DNA of 64,000 bases from Xiphophorus maculatus (GCF_002775205.1 NC_036444.1:4196501-4260500); one strand, 5' to 3'; shown: positions 1 to 11,860, counted from the stretch's first letter. Notes: generated by a model not told the origin, from the letters alone. Program-made: numbers and translations.

Positions 1-145
1 ATCTGATTTCAAATAATCTGAATAATTCAGAGTTTTTACTGAATTACTCAACAGTTAAAACGTTTTCCTGCCTTGTTTGGTTTATGTGAGATGAGATGTT
101 GCAGCTCCAGAGCAGAACATTCATAATCCACTTCTGTTTTTACAG

Positions 146-3100
146 ATGTTACCAGATGGACGACTACAGCCCGGCGAAAAACCTCATGACCATGTGCTTC
201 ACGTATTACTACATCGGTAAGATCCGCTTCCACCTGGAAACACTCCTCCTTCCTGCTGATGTATTACTAAAATATTTATCACTTTTTTAAAGTTGTCCTT
301 CAGTTTCTGTCAGTTTAATTACAAACACTCCCAAAGAACACCTTTCACCTTAATTAGGTTAAAGTGAAACTTAACTTATGTAACTTAGAACCTTACGTGC
401 TTCCATATTTCTAAACAGAACCACATAAAGAGTATTTTGCATCCCACACCGGACTCTGAATCGTGTCACTTTCCTGTTCAGAGATGTAACCTCCGCCATC
501 TTTGTTTCTCTTACGACTGGCTTCAGTTAAGGAAGACCAGCAGAGTTGGATAGTAACTAGTTACATCTACTCAGTTACATTTACTTGAGTAACTTTTTGG
601 GGGAAAAAATTACTTTTAGGAGTACTTTTACTATGCTGTGCTTTTTACTGTTACTTGAGTAATTTTATTTTGAAGTATTTCTACTCTTACTTTAGTAAAA
701 TTTCTGGATTTTCTACCCACTGAATGAAAAACAAACAAGTTTTATCCAAAAAAGACACAGACACAGACACACAGCTGCAGTTCTTGTTACAGTTTTTCAT
801 GAAAAGAAACTGATTTGGAAAAAATTATCTTGCCGGATTTTGTTATTTTTTTGTTACATATTGTTGTTTGTTTTTTACCTTACAATACCAAATTTTTCAC
901 TTCTTTATATTTTGGTCTGTCTGATGATGTAATTTTTAAATGTTAATTAATAATTAATAATTTGATCAGTTACTCAGTCATTTAGGCCAAACTCAACAAG
1001 TCCAAAGAACTTCTGGGCCAAAATTGTTTTTTAAATAAGAAAATAAAAATTGGAAAGTTTACAATAAAGTCAAGCAATGGAAGTTGTTTGGTTTTGTTGT
1101 TTGTAATTCATTGTAGATCCAAAACTTAAAAGAAATTTCATCTAGTTTCTATTTGGGCTTGATTGAACAAATTTATTCTCTTATAAGAATAAGATTTGAG
1201 TCAAAGTGCTTGTTATATTTCACCAAGTTTTATAAATTCAATAAAATCTGATTTAGCAACTTTTCAGTAAACATTGATGTGTTTCTACTTATTATTTAAA
1301 AATTGGTTATAAAAAGACACACACTTTGTGTTAACAGCATCATTTTCTATATTATATGAAAATAATGTTGGCTACAATTTTACCCTGATTAAAAGTTTGC
1401 ATTAACACCTGTACTGCACAAATTTGTATCGATCTTGAATTACTAAAATCACACCAAGGTCCACAAATGGCCCCGGGGCCACAGTTTGGACACCCGGATC
1501 TAAATGATCTCGCCGAGTTAAAGTTGACTGCGTCTCAAACTGCGTTGCAGCAGGAACGGCAGCCAGCTGTTTGCATCACCCTGTGCTGATTCAGACGGTT
1601 ACCACCTCTGGTTTGCTCTCTTGCAGCAACACCACAAATAAAAGCCACATTTCTGCTTATGCAAGCAGGAGGCCTTGTGTGATTAGTACACACTGCATTG
1701 CATCAACATGCAGCTGGCTCTCCAGGTTGCTCCACCTAGGCGTTTCTGCTTCATCCGGTGGTGAACCTGCAGCAGGAAGCTTCGCTCAGACGCACGAGAA
1801 CAAGAACGAAACTCGATCCAAAGAAAAGCAGCCGGCTGTTTGTTTAAAGGCTCTTTGAGCCAAAGGATTAAAAACTGTTTTCATTGCCTGTCCACTGAGC
1901 TGCAGCTGGTCTAGGTGTTGCCAAATACTGTTGAGGTGTTTTCACACCGAGCTGCTGTTCTGTAATGACCCGTGAGATGAACCTGTCTGCAGAAACCCAA
2001 CCACAGATAGCTGATGGTAAATCCTCAAAGGCGACTTTTTTATTTCTTTTTCCAGTCGGCAATAGAGTTACAACTTAGAAAGCAGAAATATCCTCCGATT
2101 ATTTGCTGTATTTTTTCTTTCTTATTTATATAAACCAGTACTAACCTCTAACCGTGGTTACTAAGGGTTAGAGGCATAAATTCTCCATAAAGCAATATTT
2201 GATATCTTTCCAATCAGACTTACCTATAAAGTATATGAACATTAATCTTCTTATCTTGTAAAACATGTTTGCTGCAAATCCATGATTTCACCGAGTTCTG
2301 ACAGTCATCGTTATTGGTGGCTGCTATCCTTTTCCTGTTAAAACTTATGAAATAAAATGACAAGTTTGTTTCTATCCCTGTCTGTTTATGCAGCCGACCG
2401 CGCAGCACATTGTGACCATCTTTAAATTGAAATCAACAAAATAAAAGTGATGTTACGCCACCGACTGCCTGTTTTTTGACAGGCTTTGAAGCCGTCATGG
2501 TGAAGTTCTGGATAGCGTGACGTCACGTGCAAACGGTCAATAGAATGAATTTATTTTCTCAGATCGTTACTGTAACTTCTCCGTCTGCATGCCTCCTGTG
2601 CAGGAAAGTGCCCGCCGTCTCCCTCTGACCTGCTGGACCGCGGTAACCCGCAGGCAGGCCTGGACTCGTACCTGAACAAGGCGAACTCCTGGCTGTCGGG
2701 GAAGAAAGACGCTGCAGAGCGCCTTCTGAAAAACACATCAAAAACTGACGTCAAAGGCTTCTTCGGAGGCCTGGAGAGCAAACTGAGGAGCACAATGGCT
2801 CCCAGGTCTGAGTGAGTGACAGCAACACGTCTGTTTTTCAGCTCTTTCCATTAAAACTTTCTCATGTGTCTCCATTCCTGCGTTTTCTGAGGACAGTGAA
2901 GGCTCCGTTGAGGTGAAACCCAAGTCACCAGGTAAAATACAGCAGCAATCAGTCTGCATTCTCCACTTTCAGTTAATAAATAAATATATATAAAAATAAA
3001 CTCTTCCATGTTTTTAATTTATTTTCTCCAGGATCAGAGGCTCCAGAAGAGAAGAAAGGAGAAAAGATTTATCTGTACACTCACCTGAAACAGCAGCCCA

Positions 3101-6100
3101 TCTGGTACAAAATGTTTTATATAAAAACAGGATTCATACTTTTGCTTGAAAATAATTTAATTTCAATTAGGTGGGTTTTTTTCAAGGTCTGGAAAGTGCT
3201 TGAATTCTGTATAAAGTCCTTGATACTCAAACTGCACAGTTTTGTAATGAGGTGCAACGCAACGCTTGATTCAAAACCTAAATTTGGAAAATGTTTACAG
3301 TTGAAACCAGATATTTTCATACACCTAACAAAATGAAAAAAAAACACAAATCGCCTTCTGAAGTTAAATCAGACTAAACTTCTGTTGTTTTAGGTTTAAT
3401 TTTAAATAATAATATAATAACTCAAATTGCTCAAATTATTTCATTTATTCCAGCTTTTGGTAGAAAGGGAGAAAAGAGAAAAAGGATAAATCATAAGAAT
3501 GGAAACAATTGAGCTTGTTTTGGTTTATCCTGCGATTAATTGATTAATTGATTTACTGATTATTGCGACAGGCCGAGTGGAGCTCATGCTGTTGGTGTTG
3601 GAGGAAAACATGTGAACGCTCCGTCTGTTTCAGGCACACGCTGAGGTTCTGGAACGCGGCGTTCTTCGACGCCGTCCACTGTGAGCGGACGAAGAGATCT
3701 CCGACCACGAGGTGAGTCAGGACGAGAAGTGTGGAAATGTTTCCGACTCTGTTTGGGGAAGTTTTGAGGGTCTGGAGTGACGCTTTTTTGTCTTCTGTCT
3801 CTGCTTCTCCTCCCTTTCTGACTAAAACGCCGTTTCTGACTCTTTCTGCTTGTTGACTGTGACTCTTTGTTTCCTTGTGCCTTGCTACCGGGCAGTGGAG
3901 CGCAGGACGCAGAGAAAGACAAGAGGTCTGTCCTTCCTTTAGGCTCTAACGAAGGCATAAATGAGAGAAAATGGTAGGATTTAAGTAGGTAGAGGACTGC
4001 GGTGCAGTTATTGTTATAACTCAGAGAGAAGCAATGCAACACGCCCCTTTATTTGTTGGGTGGCATCTGACCAACACAAACAGTCAAAACTTAAACATTT
4101 TTATGTTTATCATTCTGGAAAAGCGGGCTTCATGAATAATACCTGGCTGTTTTTTATGTTTTTAAATTTTGCTATAAAAACTTCCCACACCTTGGGGCAG
4201 CGGTGGCGCAGGAGCAAAGCACGACACACGTTTTGAGGCCATGATTCTCTTGGCGGTGGTCGCAGGTTCGATTCCCAGCCTGGTGACATTTGCCACATGT
4301 CTTCTTCCTCTCTCATTGCCCTCTTTCCTGTCTGGCTACTTTCAGATAAAGGCCACTAGAGCCAACAAAACCTTAAAATAAAACTTCCCACATCATGGTG
4401 CCACCACCGTGCTTCACTATGGACTCCTGTTGTTGAAGATCTAGGCTGCTTTCACACCAGCCTCGTTTAGTCCGCCTTAATCAAACTCCAGTTCATTTGT
4501 CTTGAAAGTCCGGTTTGTTTGGGGAGATGTGAACGTGCAATCGAACTCTGATGCAGACCATAAAAGCAAACTGGTTCACCTACAAACCTCGGTCTCACTT
4601 CGATCTTAACAAACTTTGGCGTCGACCGGAGACCGCTCCAAAAGCAGCAAAAAGACTATAATGCAGGGCATTCTGGGTAAATACAAGTAAGTTGCGCTAA
4701 GCATCTTCTTCAGAGGCTTTCATGTCGCTTCCTTGGTGCAGCGCCCCCACAGGCTCTTTTGACTCTGTGCAGTTGGGGCCTTTTTTAGAGGATTCAGTCA
4801 GAAATAACTGGATTGTTATGAAGTTTAATCTTTAGACATCTCGCATTTGCGGATCAATCGTTAATCTTCTGGACAGGTTCTGGGAAGGACAATATGAGAC
4901 ACATTATTAAATATTTTAGTCAGAGATCAACTTGTCGTTCTTGTTTTAACTAACTAGATTTAGTAATTTAAGGTTTGTTTAGCAGTCTCTAGTTTTGCTT
5001 TCGATATTTCTGTGCCGTCTTCGTCTCTTGGCATGCTGTTGTCTCCCTGCTTCTGTGATTCTTGTGTCGCCCCCTGGTGAGCAAACGCATCGCAGCCACA
5101 GAGTGCACAGACAGGTTGTGAAATGACTGCAGCGATAAATATATTTTAATGGGGAGCAGTCGACTCTGAAGGTGCTCTCTGCTTCTTCACAGCTCACTGC
5201 ATGTTCACACCAACGATCTGCCTGAAAATGAGACGTCTTCTCCATCTGCATGTTCCTTCTGCTCGCCTCTGTGCTTTCCTCTGCAGGACATTTCCACCAT
5301 ATGGATGACGTAATGTTGGGATTAAAGTAGATTATTTGATTGAAATGTAGGTTCCCGGATTTCTAAAAAAAAAAATCATAATAAAAGCTAAACATTTACT
5401 TGAGTTATTTTGCGTTTTTGGTCCAAACCTGAGCATCGAAAGAGATTTTCTGTCTCTATATGTCCCATTCCGGTCAACAGCATTTCTTAATTGCCTTGAG
5501 GAAATCAAATCACATCTGTTTCAGTTTTTAAAGGTCAAAACCTGCAACAGCATTGAATTTTCCAGCAGTGGCATTTAGGGAAGGCATTTATGGAATCACA
5601 AAATATAGATTTTTTTTAAAATAAAATTAAACAAAAATAATTTTTTGTACCTTTTTATTTTATCTGCTCAATCATTAAATAAACAAGTAATATTTTATTG
5701 CAATGGCCTAATAGTAAAAAAAAAAGTCTTGCACTATCAAAAGGCATGCACACAGTTCATAATTTTATGGGATTGGTTTTGTATTTTTGGGCTAAAAAAG
5801 GACAAAAAATAGAAGCTAAATCTAAAACATTTTGCTGTATTAATATAAACGGGCGGAGGCATCCAAGTTGACGGATGTTTGTGTTTCTCTGCGTGCAGAA
5901 GTTAGATGAATGAAGAAATCTGGTTAACAAATCAGAAATATTTCTATTTTAACATTTGATTAGTAAAAATCTGACTATTTTTTAAAAATGGGGCATGAGA
6001 CCAGGTTTGCTCCATTCTGGAATCGTGATCGAGGACCGCATAAAATTATAAAGCGGGCCACAAATGGCCCTCGGACCACACTTTGAACATCACTGTTTTA

Positions 6101-8049
6101 GGTGCATAAAGCATCTAATTAAATTTGAAAAAATTATTTGATCCCAACTGAATTAATAATTTTATTCTTTTGGCTCTTTTAGGAACAAACTTTAGTTCTT
6201 TGAATCTCCAAACTAAATCACTTCCTGTTTGCCCTTTGAGTCTTTTAATACTAGGAATACAGATAATAATCATTTATAATCAGAAGAGAGACTTTGTAGG
6301 CATACTAAGTCAACAGACTGAAAATGCAGTTACTGGTTTCCATGGCGATTCCCTCCTTTTGTGGGAGCTGGAAGTGGGAGGAGCCTAAAGCAGCATTTAT
6401 TTATTTTTTATCAGAGGCAGACAACAACACAAACCGCAAATAAACAGTAGTTGTGTGGTAGCTCCTATAATTTATATAAAAATTATTTAACCATGGCAGG
6501 CAAAACCCTCTGGTGGCCACACACGTACATTTTTATGACTTTTGACCACAAGTTATGCGAGATCTTCATTCTGGGCTTATTTGTCAGAAAACGTTCAAGT
6601 CTATAGCACTGGGAGACACAATAGATGAAAGTTGACAGAAATCCCAACAATTTTATGTGTAAAATGAATATGTGGAGATGAAACATATGTGGGCATGAAA
6701 GTGGTTCAAATCAAATTTTTCTGAATATTTTACAGGCTTGGAATCTAGTGTGTGGGACATTATCTGGGAAATCTGAAAAAAAAAAATCATCAAAGTGTAA
6801 AAAGTATTAAAACACAATTTCAGTGGGATAAAGTCCAGCTTTCTGTGAACTGCTTAAACTTTGAATGGTGTCTCTGCTGGAAAGTGTGGCTGATCTGTGG
6901 AGCTCGTTGCACTGAGATCCAGTTATTGTTGTTCACCAATCCCATATCTCATTACTCAGTATTATTTTTGTGATTGATCTGCGATGCCTTTTGTAGCAGC
7001 GCTTCATGTCTCTGCTGTTGGTGTGTGCAGGCATGGAAACCTTTCCTGCTGCTGTTTTCAGTTTTTGCTCCTCATCTGGTTGCGACGGACCAACGATGAT
7101 TCTCGGTGGAGGAATCATTTGTTGCTGTGCTGCTGCTGATGGCCGACGCATTTCATGTGTAGCAACCGCAGCAGTTTACAGTCCCAGGGTTGGATGTCAT
7201 TGTTAATGTCTGAAGCTCTATTTCTGGGTTGTGTTTTTTTGTTTGCAACGTGTCAAACATCCTGTTGCTTCGCGGTCACGCCACCGCCTGTGGTTTGACG
7301 CTCAATCATTTTCGCTTGGTGCTGCTTTGACACCCAGCCCTGAGCTGTTGCCGTGGCGAAGACGAAGGGGCCGGTCAGAGGTCAAAGCTGATTGCGGCTC
7401 TGTGTGATCTGCAGGGAGAAGTGGCATCACTTGACCCCGAAGGAGAGAGAAGAAAGCTTGAAAATCGATGAGAACATCACTTTTGGCCAGCTGGGGTGAG
7501 GAACACTGCAAAAACACAAAACCTGACCAAGTGCTTCTGGTTTCCAGTGCAAATATCTTAGTAAAATTGGAATAAGACGAAATATGAGCTTTCATAAAGA
7601 ATTCCTTAACATTGACGAAAGTATTGAAACTTGATTCTGGCTGAAGTTGTTTTTGTAGCATGTTTTCTTTTTTTACTGTTTGTGTTTTCAGGACTTTCAC
7701 CCACAACATGTTGGCGTTCGGTCTGAGTAAAAAACTCTGTAACGACTTCCTGAAGAAGCAGGCGGTCATCGGGAACCTGAATGAAGGTCAAGCTCCTCTA
7801 GTTCTTCATTATGTTTTCTTTTATTTTTTACATGACCCAGCAGTGTGTATCATTTGTTTCTGCACAGGTCTGGACTTTGACTATCCCATTGCATGTTGTG
7901 TGTATTTTCAACTAGGGCTACAGCTGACCACTACTTTAGTAATTATTTACATTATTTTATTTTTATTTACTCGTTTTATTTTTATTTTTCCACCTGCAGA
8001 GCAATACCAGCTGCTGAGCGAACATATTGAGAAGATGGCGGCGGAGTGA
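146..8049 (+). CDS. kiaa0513: KIAA0513 homologue, 3' nine coding exons (5' part outside the window)
   Basis: Coding exons read at 146-216, 2604-2811, 2897-2931, 3032-3104, 3634-3711, 3896-3925, 7415-7495, 7692-7786 and 8000-8049 (TGA at 8047-8049). All have AG/GT borders and the reading phase is continuous, giving about 239 C-terminal residues of a protein of roughly 410 in mammals. Diagnostic stretches are [71 protein letters not shown] and [20 protein letters not shown], which I recognise as KIAA0513. The family is a conserved vertebrate cytosolic protein, mainly expressed in brain, with no established biochemical activity; I see no membrane segment or catalytic motif in this part. The least certain border is the 2811/2897 junction, where the weakly conserved linker is encoded; a donor at 2806 would keep the same phase. 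The first base, 146, completes a codon begun in an exon left of the window. Confidence 0.93.
217..2603 (+). other. KIAA0513 intron with repeat C1 and an old hAT-like remnant
   Basis: AT-rich intron without coding signal. It holds a copy of repeat family C (from about 543) and, at about 1440-1500, a GGCC-rich end (ccacaaatggcccc... ccacagtttggacaccc) like that found at 6040-6100 and 62670-62745. Nothing else is recognisable. Confidence 0.6.
543..760 (+). repeat. Dispersed repeat family C, copy 1
   Basis: Begins ggatagtaactagttacat and continues with tacttgagtaactttttggg, then agtacttttactatgctg and ctactcttactttagtaaaa, ending near the tctaccca motif. The same succession of words is found at 33030-33530 (inverted), 37426-37535, 56768-57485 and 59393-59690. 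It is a common type of non-autonomous element in fish genomes; no coding capacity. Confidence 0.75.
3140..3450 (+). repeat. Dispersed repeat family G, copy 1
   Basis: The words aatttcaattaggtg, aaggtctggaaagtgcttga, aaagtccttgatactcaaac and aaatcagactaaacttct recur in order at 30080-30290 in an aars1 intron, and partly at 40290-40350. It lies in the KIAA0513 intron just 3' of the exon ending at 3104. No ORF and no clear ends. Confidence 0.65.
3896..3925 (+). CDS. kiaa0513: 30-nt cassette microexon of KIAA0513
   Basis: A 30-nt segment with AG before it and GT after it. It is phase-neutral (1+27+2) and encodes [11 protein letters not shown] across its junctions, between SPTT (exon 3634-3711) and [10 protein letters not shown] (exon 7415-7495). 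Skipping it joins R to EKWHH directly. The longer human isoform, as I recall it, carries a similar acidic/basic insert at the same place, so this is probably an alternatively spliced microexon. The donor (gtctgt) is weak, which fits regulated inclusion. Confidence 0.7.
4190..4385 (+). repeat. tRNA-derived SINE
   Basis: Starts ggggcagcggtggcgcag and carries a pol III B-box-like GGTTCGATTCC near 4265, followed by a non-tRNA body (acatgtcttcttcctc, ctgtctggctactttc, aaaggccactagagcc) and an A-rich tail (cttaaaataaaa). The body matches a second copy at 20705-20865. It sits in the long KIAA0513 intron, same strand as the gene. Confidence 0.8.
4440..7414 (+). other. KIAA0513 long intron, 3' part
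   Basis: No exon found between 3926 and 7414. After the SINE there is a stretch resembling a degraded DNA element (gctttcacaccagcctcgtt onward, 4445-4760), AT-rich unique sequence, and at 6040-6100 a GGCC-rich transposon end (gcgggccacaaatggccctc). Nothing else could be supported. Confidence 0.5.
7504..7630 (+). mobile_element. Fold-back element family A, truncated copy next to a splice donor
   Basis: Begins cactgcaaaaacacaaaacc 8 nt after the donor of the KIAA0513 exon ending at 7495 and runs through tccagtgcaaatatcttagt, then decays. Only the left arm is recognisable. The same arm occurs in full at 8361-8697 and elsewhere in the window. Confidence 0.75.
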
Positions 8050-8278
8050 GTCGGAGATCAGCGCTGGTTTCCTTCCAGTTTGACGTCACTTCTGTGTCTC
8101 AGTGCTGAGAAATGCCATCTGCAAACTGCTGGAATATGAGCAATATTATATTAAATACACCATAAAGTCTGCATCCACTGTTCATGTGAAGGTGTCGCGT
8201 ATCCCTGTCAGACTCGTTTGGTGTTTTGAAATGTCTCATTAAGATTCAGCGTGCTGTGATCTGATGTTCAGACCTTTA

Positions 8279-8300
8279 TTTTATTTTATTTTATTTTATT
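8279..8300. repeat. (TTTTA)n microsatellite
   Basis: About four pure copies of a pentanucleotide, TTTTA, in the KIAA0513 3' flank. Confidence 0.85.
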
Positions 8301-8360
8301 CCTGTTCTGTGGATTTCCTTCTTAAACTGACAAGATGTTGACATAATTTAGAAATTCAAT

Positions 8361-8697
8361 CTGCACTGCAAAAACATAAAGTCTTAGTAATTTTAGTGTT
8401 GTTTCAATTTCTTAAGACCAAGTTATAAGTAACTTTTCAACCAGATATTGGAGCTTGTTTTAAGTAATTCATTCCTTAATATAGATGACAAAGTATTTGT
8501 TCCATTAGCAGATTATTTCACATGGAAAAATGTCTTGTGAAATAAGTATTTTTTCATCAATATTAAGGAACAAGCGCTAACATTTTGCTGAAAAGTTCAT
8601 TTTAAGTTAGTTTTGTTTCATTTCAACTTTACTAAGATATTTGCTCCAGAAACTGGACCAAAAATTCTTGGAAAAATTTTGCGTTTTTGCAGTGCAG
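8361..8697. mobile_element. Fold-back MITE family A, full-length copy
   Basis: Perfect 15-bp terminal inverted repeats, CTGCACTGCAAAAAC at the left and GTTTTTGCAGTGCAG at the right. The two arms of about 150 bp are approximate reverse complements of each other: the left arm carries gtaacttttcaaccagatat and the right arm carries the complement of the same words. No ORF. This is the reference copy; others are at 7504, 15692, 17823, 20349, 22503, 22985, 48247, 58152 and 59940. Superfamily not determined: I could not see a convincing target duplication here. Confidence 0.85.
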
Positions 8698-9260
8698 TCT
8701 TTTAAAGGCTCACATTCTGCAAACCAAACAATAAAAACAAAAAAGGGAGAATTAAGATGTGAAATTATGACATTTTGTTCTGCTTTTAGCTGCGTTACCC
8801 GCCTCACAGACACACAGATTTTCCCGCCTGCTAAGTGCCTTGTGTGGATCGTTACTCCCGAACCTCGCCGCGCTTCCCTTCCTCCTCCAGGAGGCTTCAT
8901 CAACCTGGCTGTGAGTGTCGTGTCCGGCCCGTCTGCCGGGTCCCGCTGCATGCTGCATGTCCAAACCCAGTGACTGAACTGTGGAGGTAGCTGCTGTGAC
9001 TTTGTCCTGCCACTAAGGGGCAGCATTGCGTCAGAACTGTGACTGCCGTTAATATTTCTGGTGTAGATGTGACGCTAAATGTGGAAAAATCATCTGTGGC
9101 GCCCCCATGTGGTTCTTCTGTGAAGTGAAAGCATTTTGTTTTGTTTCCATTGATCCCGTGAAGAAGGATCGACCTTTCAGAGTAGAAATGTAAATGTGTC
9201 TGTTGTGTTGTATTTGTCGACTCTCTATAAACCATTTGCACTAAATTTACGCTCTTCGTG

Positions 9261-9756
9261 TCCATCCCAGAGTGTTTCTGGATTCAAAGTGGAGCTGTCC
9301 AATGTGTTCAATGTTAAATTAATGTAATAACATTTAAAAACAAAGTGATTAAATTGTGATTGTTTTAAAAAAAAAACAAATATTTTCTCTCAGTGTGACG
9401 TTTCTTGGTTGCTCTTCTGTGGAGGCTGATTATTTACATATTGAAAAAAATATGAAATATGGAGAAACCAGTTTATTACATTCCAATTTAAAAACGTAGC
9501 AGGGAATGACGGCTTTTCATCGGGTCAGTGTGGGCAGACGCCCAGGGCGGTATTAGAAAGGGGTGGGGAACCCAAGAACTAGAAAATAAAACATTTTATT
9601 TGTCAGTTTTACTCTGAACTTTGCTGGTATTTGAATGCAGAGAAGAAAGTTTTTTTTTTTGTTAGAACCAAAACAACTAAAAACAAAAAATTCAAAACGT
9701 GCAACTCAGGTGGACGTAAAAGGGTTTCTGTGACTTTTGCAAATTATATTTAATCC
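9261..9756. other. Intergenic, AT-rich
   Basis: No coding signal or recognisable repeat apart from short A/T runs. Confidence 0.4.
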
Positions 9757-10207
9757 CTTGTGTCCTTCCTCCTTTCATTCCGTGTTTTCTTCCTTCCTTT
9801 GTTTTTCTTTTCTTTGGTGTGTCCTTCTTTCCTTCCTTCCTTTTTTCTTTCTTTCTTCCCATGTTCCTTCTGTGTTTCCTTCCCTTCTTCTGTGCGCACA
9901 TTTTTCCTCCCCTTCTTCCTTCCTTTCCATTTCTTTTCTTTTGTTCCTTTCCGTTTTCCTGGGTTGTTTCATTTCACGTTTCGTTCCTTCCTTCTGTTTC
10001 CTTCCATGTATCCTTTCTTCCTTCCTTCTTTCACATTTTCTTGTGTCCTTCCTCCTTTCCTTCCTATGTTCTTCTTTTATTTCATATTTCCTTCCTTCCT
10101 TTTTTATTCCACCTTTATTTATACAGGTTTTCTCATTGAGACCGAACATCTCATTAACGAGAAACCAGTTTTGTTTCTATCATTTCTTGTATCCTTCCTT
10201 CTTTAAG
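9757..10207. repeat. TTCC-rich polypyrimidine tract
   Basis: About 450 bp dominated by CCTTCC, CTTTC and TTCCTT words on the + strand. It creates long spurious reading frames on both strands (Phe/Leu/Ser-rich on +, Lys/Arg/Glu-rich on -), which I do not regard as genes. A similar tract is at 43008-43520. Confidence 0.85.
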
Positions 10208-11300
10208 TAAAACTCTTAAAACCTCAGCTCTCAAAGTTTCTCTAAAATCTCCTTTGACTAAATATAATCAGACAAAATGAGTTAAAGGTATTTTCACAGA
10301 AACAATCCCAGGTGTGACCACCAAAGACAAAACGCACTTATTTGCGTTTTGTCTTGCGTTTTGTCCGCTATTATTTGGCAATATTTTTGTTTTTCCAATA
10401 CAGGATAAATGTCACGTTATGTTTGGAAAAAATCTGAAATGATTCAAAATAGTTTCCCTATTTCCATCAGAAAGACGAACAATTTAATTTGTACCCTTTT
10501 ATAAGGCACCATAAGATGCTTCTATAAGCATACTGACGTTTTATTTTGTGTTATTTATTAAAATAAATTTAAAAAGCGAAGGAAATGTTATTTTTAGAGT
10601 ATTTTTTTCTTCTTCTGGGATCCGTTTGGGTCTGAAGTGTGAGTTTCCCTGGAAGGATCTCAGAGGGTTAATATTGTAACCCAAATAATTTCTTAAGCAT
10701 GAGAAAATGCAGCCGGGTTTATTTGTTCTTGCGTCCCAAACATCGACTTTGATTATTTGACATAATTTAAATAAACCCCAGCCATGACAGTGATCCTAAA
10801 GGAGAAACATTTGAGCAGAAACAGATGTGACAGGAAAAAACCCCGAACGTGTTCCTGTGCAGTTCGGTTCGTCTGCTCCGTGCCGATGGAGACAATGTGC
10901 TTCAGAGGTCCGGGCTCGATCTCCACGCCATTTCCAGCTCCGCGGATAAATAAACAGCGGTCACGCTAGCTGAGCTCTGATTGGATGCCACGCAATGAGC
11001 TGTGAAAGGCCCGTCAGCGGTGTCACACTATGAGCGGCCCGCTCCGGCTAATTGATGCCAGGCCTCGGCGCAGTCATGCAAACCCAGATTCAGACGTGAA
11101 ACATGAGGGTCGGTCCGTTTAATGCCGTGGATGGACGGCTGTAGGAGAACATTAAGTCACATTAAGCCTCTTCAGTCACAAAAAGGATTTACAGCAAACT
11201 TTACAAACGAGACCCAATTAAAACACTTTACAAATCAAGTTTGTGTAATGCACTTCAGGAACCAGGGAGTTCAAAGGGCTTTACGTCATAAAGTCACAGT
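10208..11300. other. Intergenic; possible conserved non-coding block at 10680-11110
   Basis: The 10680-11110 part is balanced in base composition, free of recognisable repeats and low-complexity sequence, and lies between KIAA0513 and the developmental regulator foxl1. It has no credible ORF. It could be a regulatory element, but that needs a cross-species alignment. The remainder shows nothing. Confidence 0.35.
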
Positions 11301-11319
11301 CAGCAGCTGAAACATTAAG

Positions 11320-11860
11320 TTCTGTCACACATCAGACTGCTGGTCAGTTTTTCATTCATTAAGGTTCAGAAACACTCGAAACAGGTAAGTTTCTGGATTA
11401 TCATCTGTTTTACAGTTTTATGGAAGTTTATTCCAGATTTGTGGTGGATAGAAGCTGAATGCTGCCTCTCCATGTTTGGTTCTGGTTCTGGATGCAGAGA
11501 AGCAGTATTTTAAAGTCTATCCTCTGAGCTACAGGGAGCCTGTGAAGGACTTTAGAACTGGGTGATGTGCTCTAACTTCCTGGTTTTAGTCAGAACGCCA
11601 GCAGCAGCGGTCTTTATTTTTTTTTTTAGGCGGATCTGTGAAGACACTGTTGCAGTAATCAGTGCGACTAAAGATAAATGCATGGATCAGTTTCTCTAGA
11701 TCTTGCTGAGACATTAGTCCTCTAATCCTGGAAATGTTCTTCGGGTCAAAATATTGTTGAGTTGAAATTGATAAAGTGTCCAAATGATCCGGTCGCTCTC
11801 CGCGGTTCTGAACTAATTTGAATTGGTGTCGTTTCATCATTAGTAGCCTGATGTTTCTGT
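11320..11860 (-). mobile_element. Degenerate LINE fragment with reverse-transcriptase remnant
   Basis: On the minus strand, 11840-11586 encodes a short remnant with DLEKLIHAFIFSRTDYCNSV, matching the typical C-terminal RT-region motif (LEKLIHAFVSSRLDYCN type) of Rex/CR1-like LINE ORF2 proteins. The frame then hits an A/T run and decays. The flank at 11400-11580 looks like the associated untranslated part. Strongly truncated and inactive. Confidence 0.7.

Larger units (their letters stand above)
8050..9260 (+). other. kiaa0513: Probable KIAA0513 3' UTR
   Basis: Follows the stop codon directly. Possible poly(A) signals are ATTAAA at 8150-8155 and AATAAA at 8730-8735. A fold-back element (8361-8697) and a TTTTA run (8279-8300) lie inside. 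GC-richer, unique-looking sequence at 8760-9250 could be distal UTR. Transcript extent is inferred, not shown. Confidence 0.45.

Noticed and set aside
2801-2811. Alternative KIAA0513 donor at 2806 (gtctga)
   Set aside because: Same phase, but gtgagt at 2812 is a much better donor; kept only as an alternative.
4190-4280. A functional tRNA gene
   Set aside because: Only the B-box-like part is well kept, no cloverleaf can be drawn, and the attached body and tail recur at 20705-20865, so it is a SINE.
9737-10210. Overlapping Phe/Ser-rich (+) and Lys/Glu-rich (-) open frames of 100-157 codons
   Set aside because: They are translations of a TTCC-rich low-complexity tract in several frames at once; no domain and no conserved start.
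11586-11840. 84-codon minus-strand frame as a gene
   Set aside because: It contains a LINE reverse-transcriptase remnant, so it is annotated as a mobile-element fragment.
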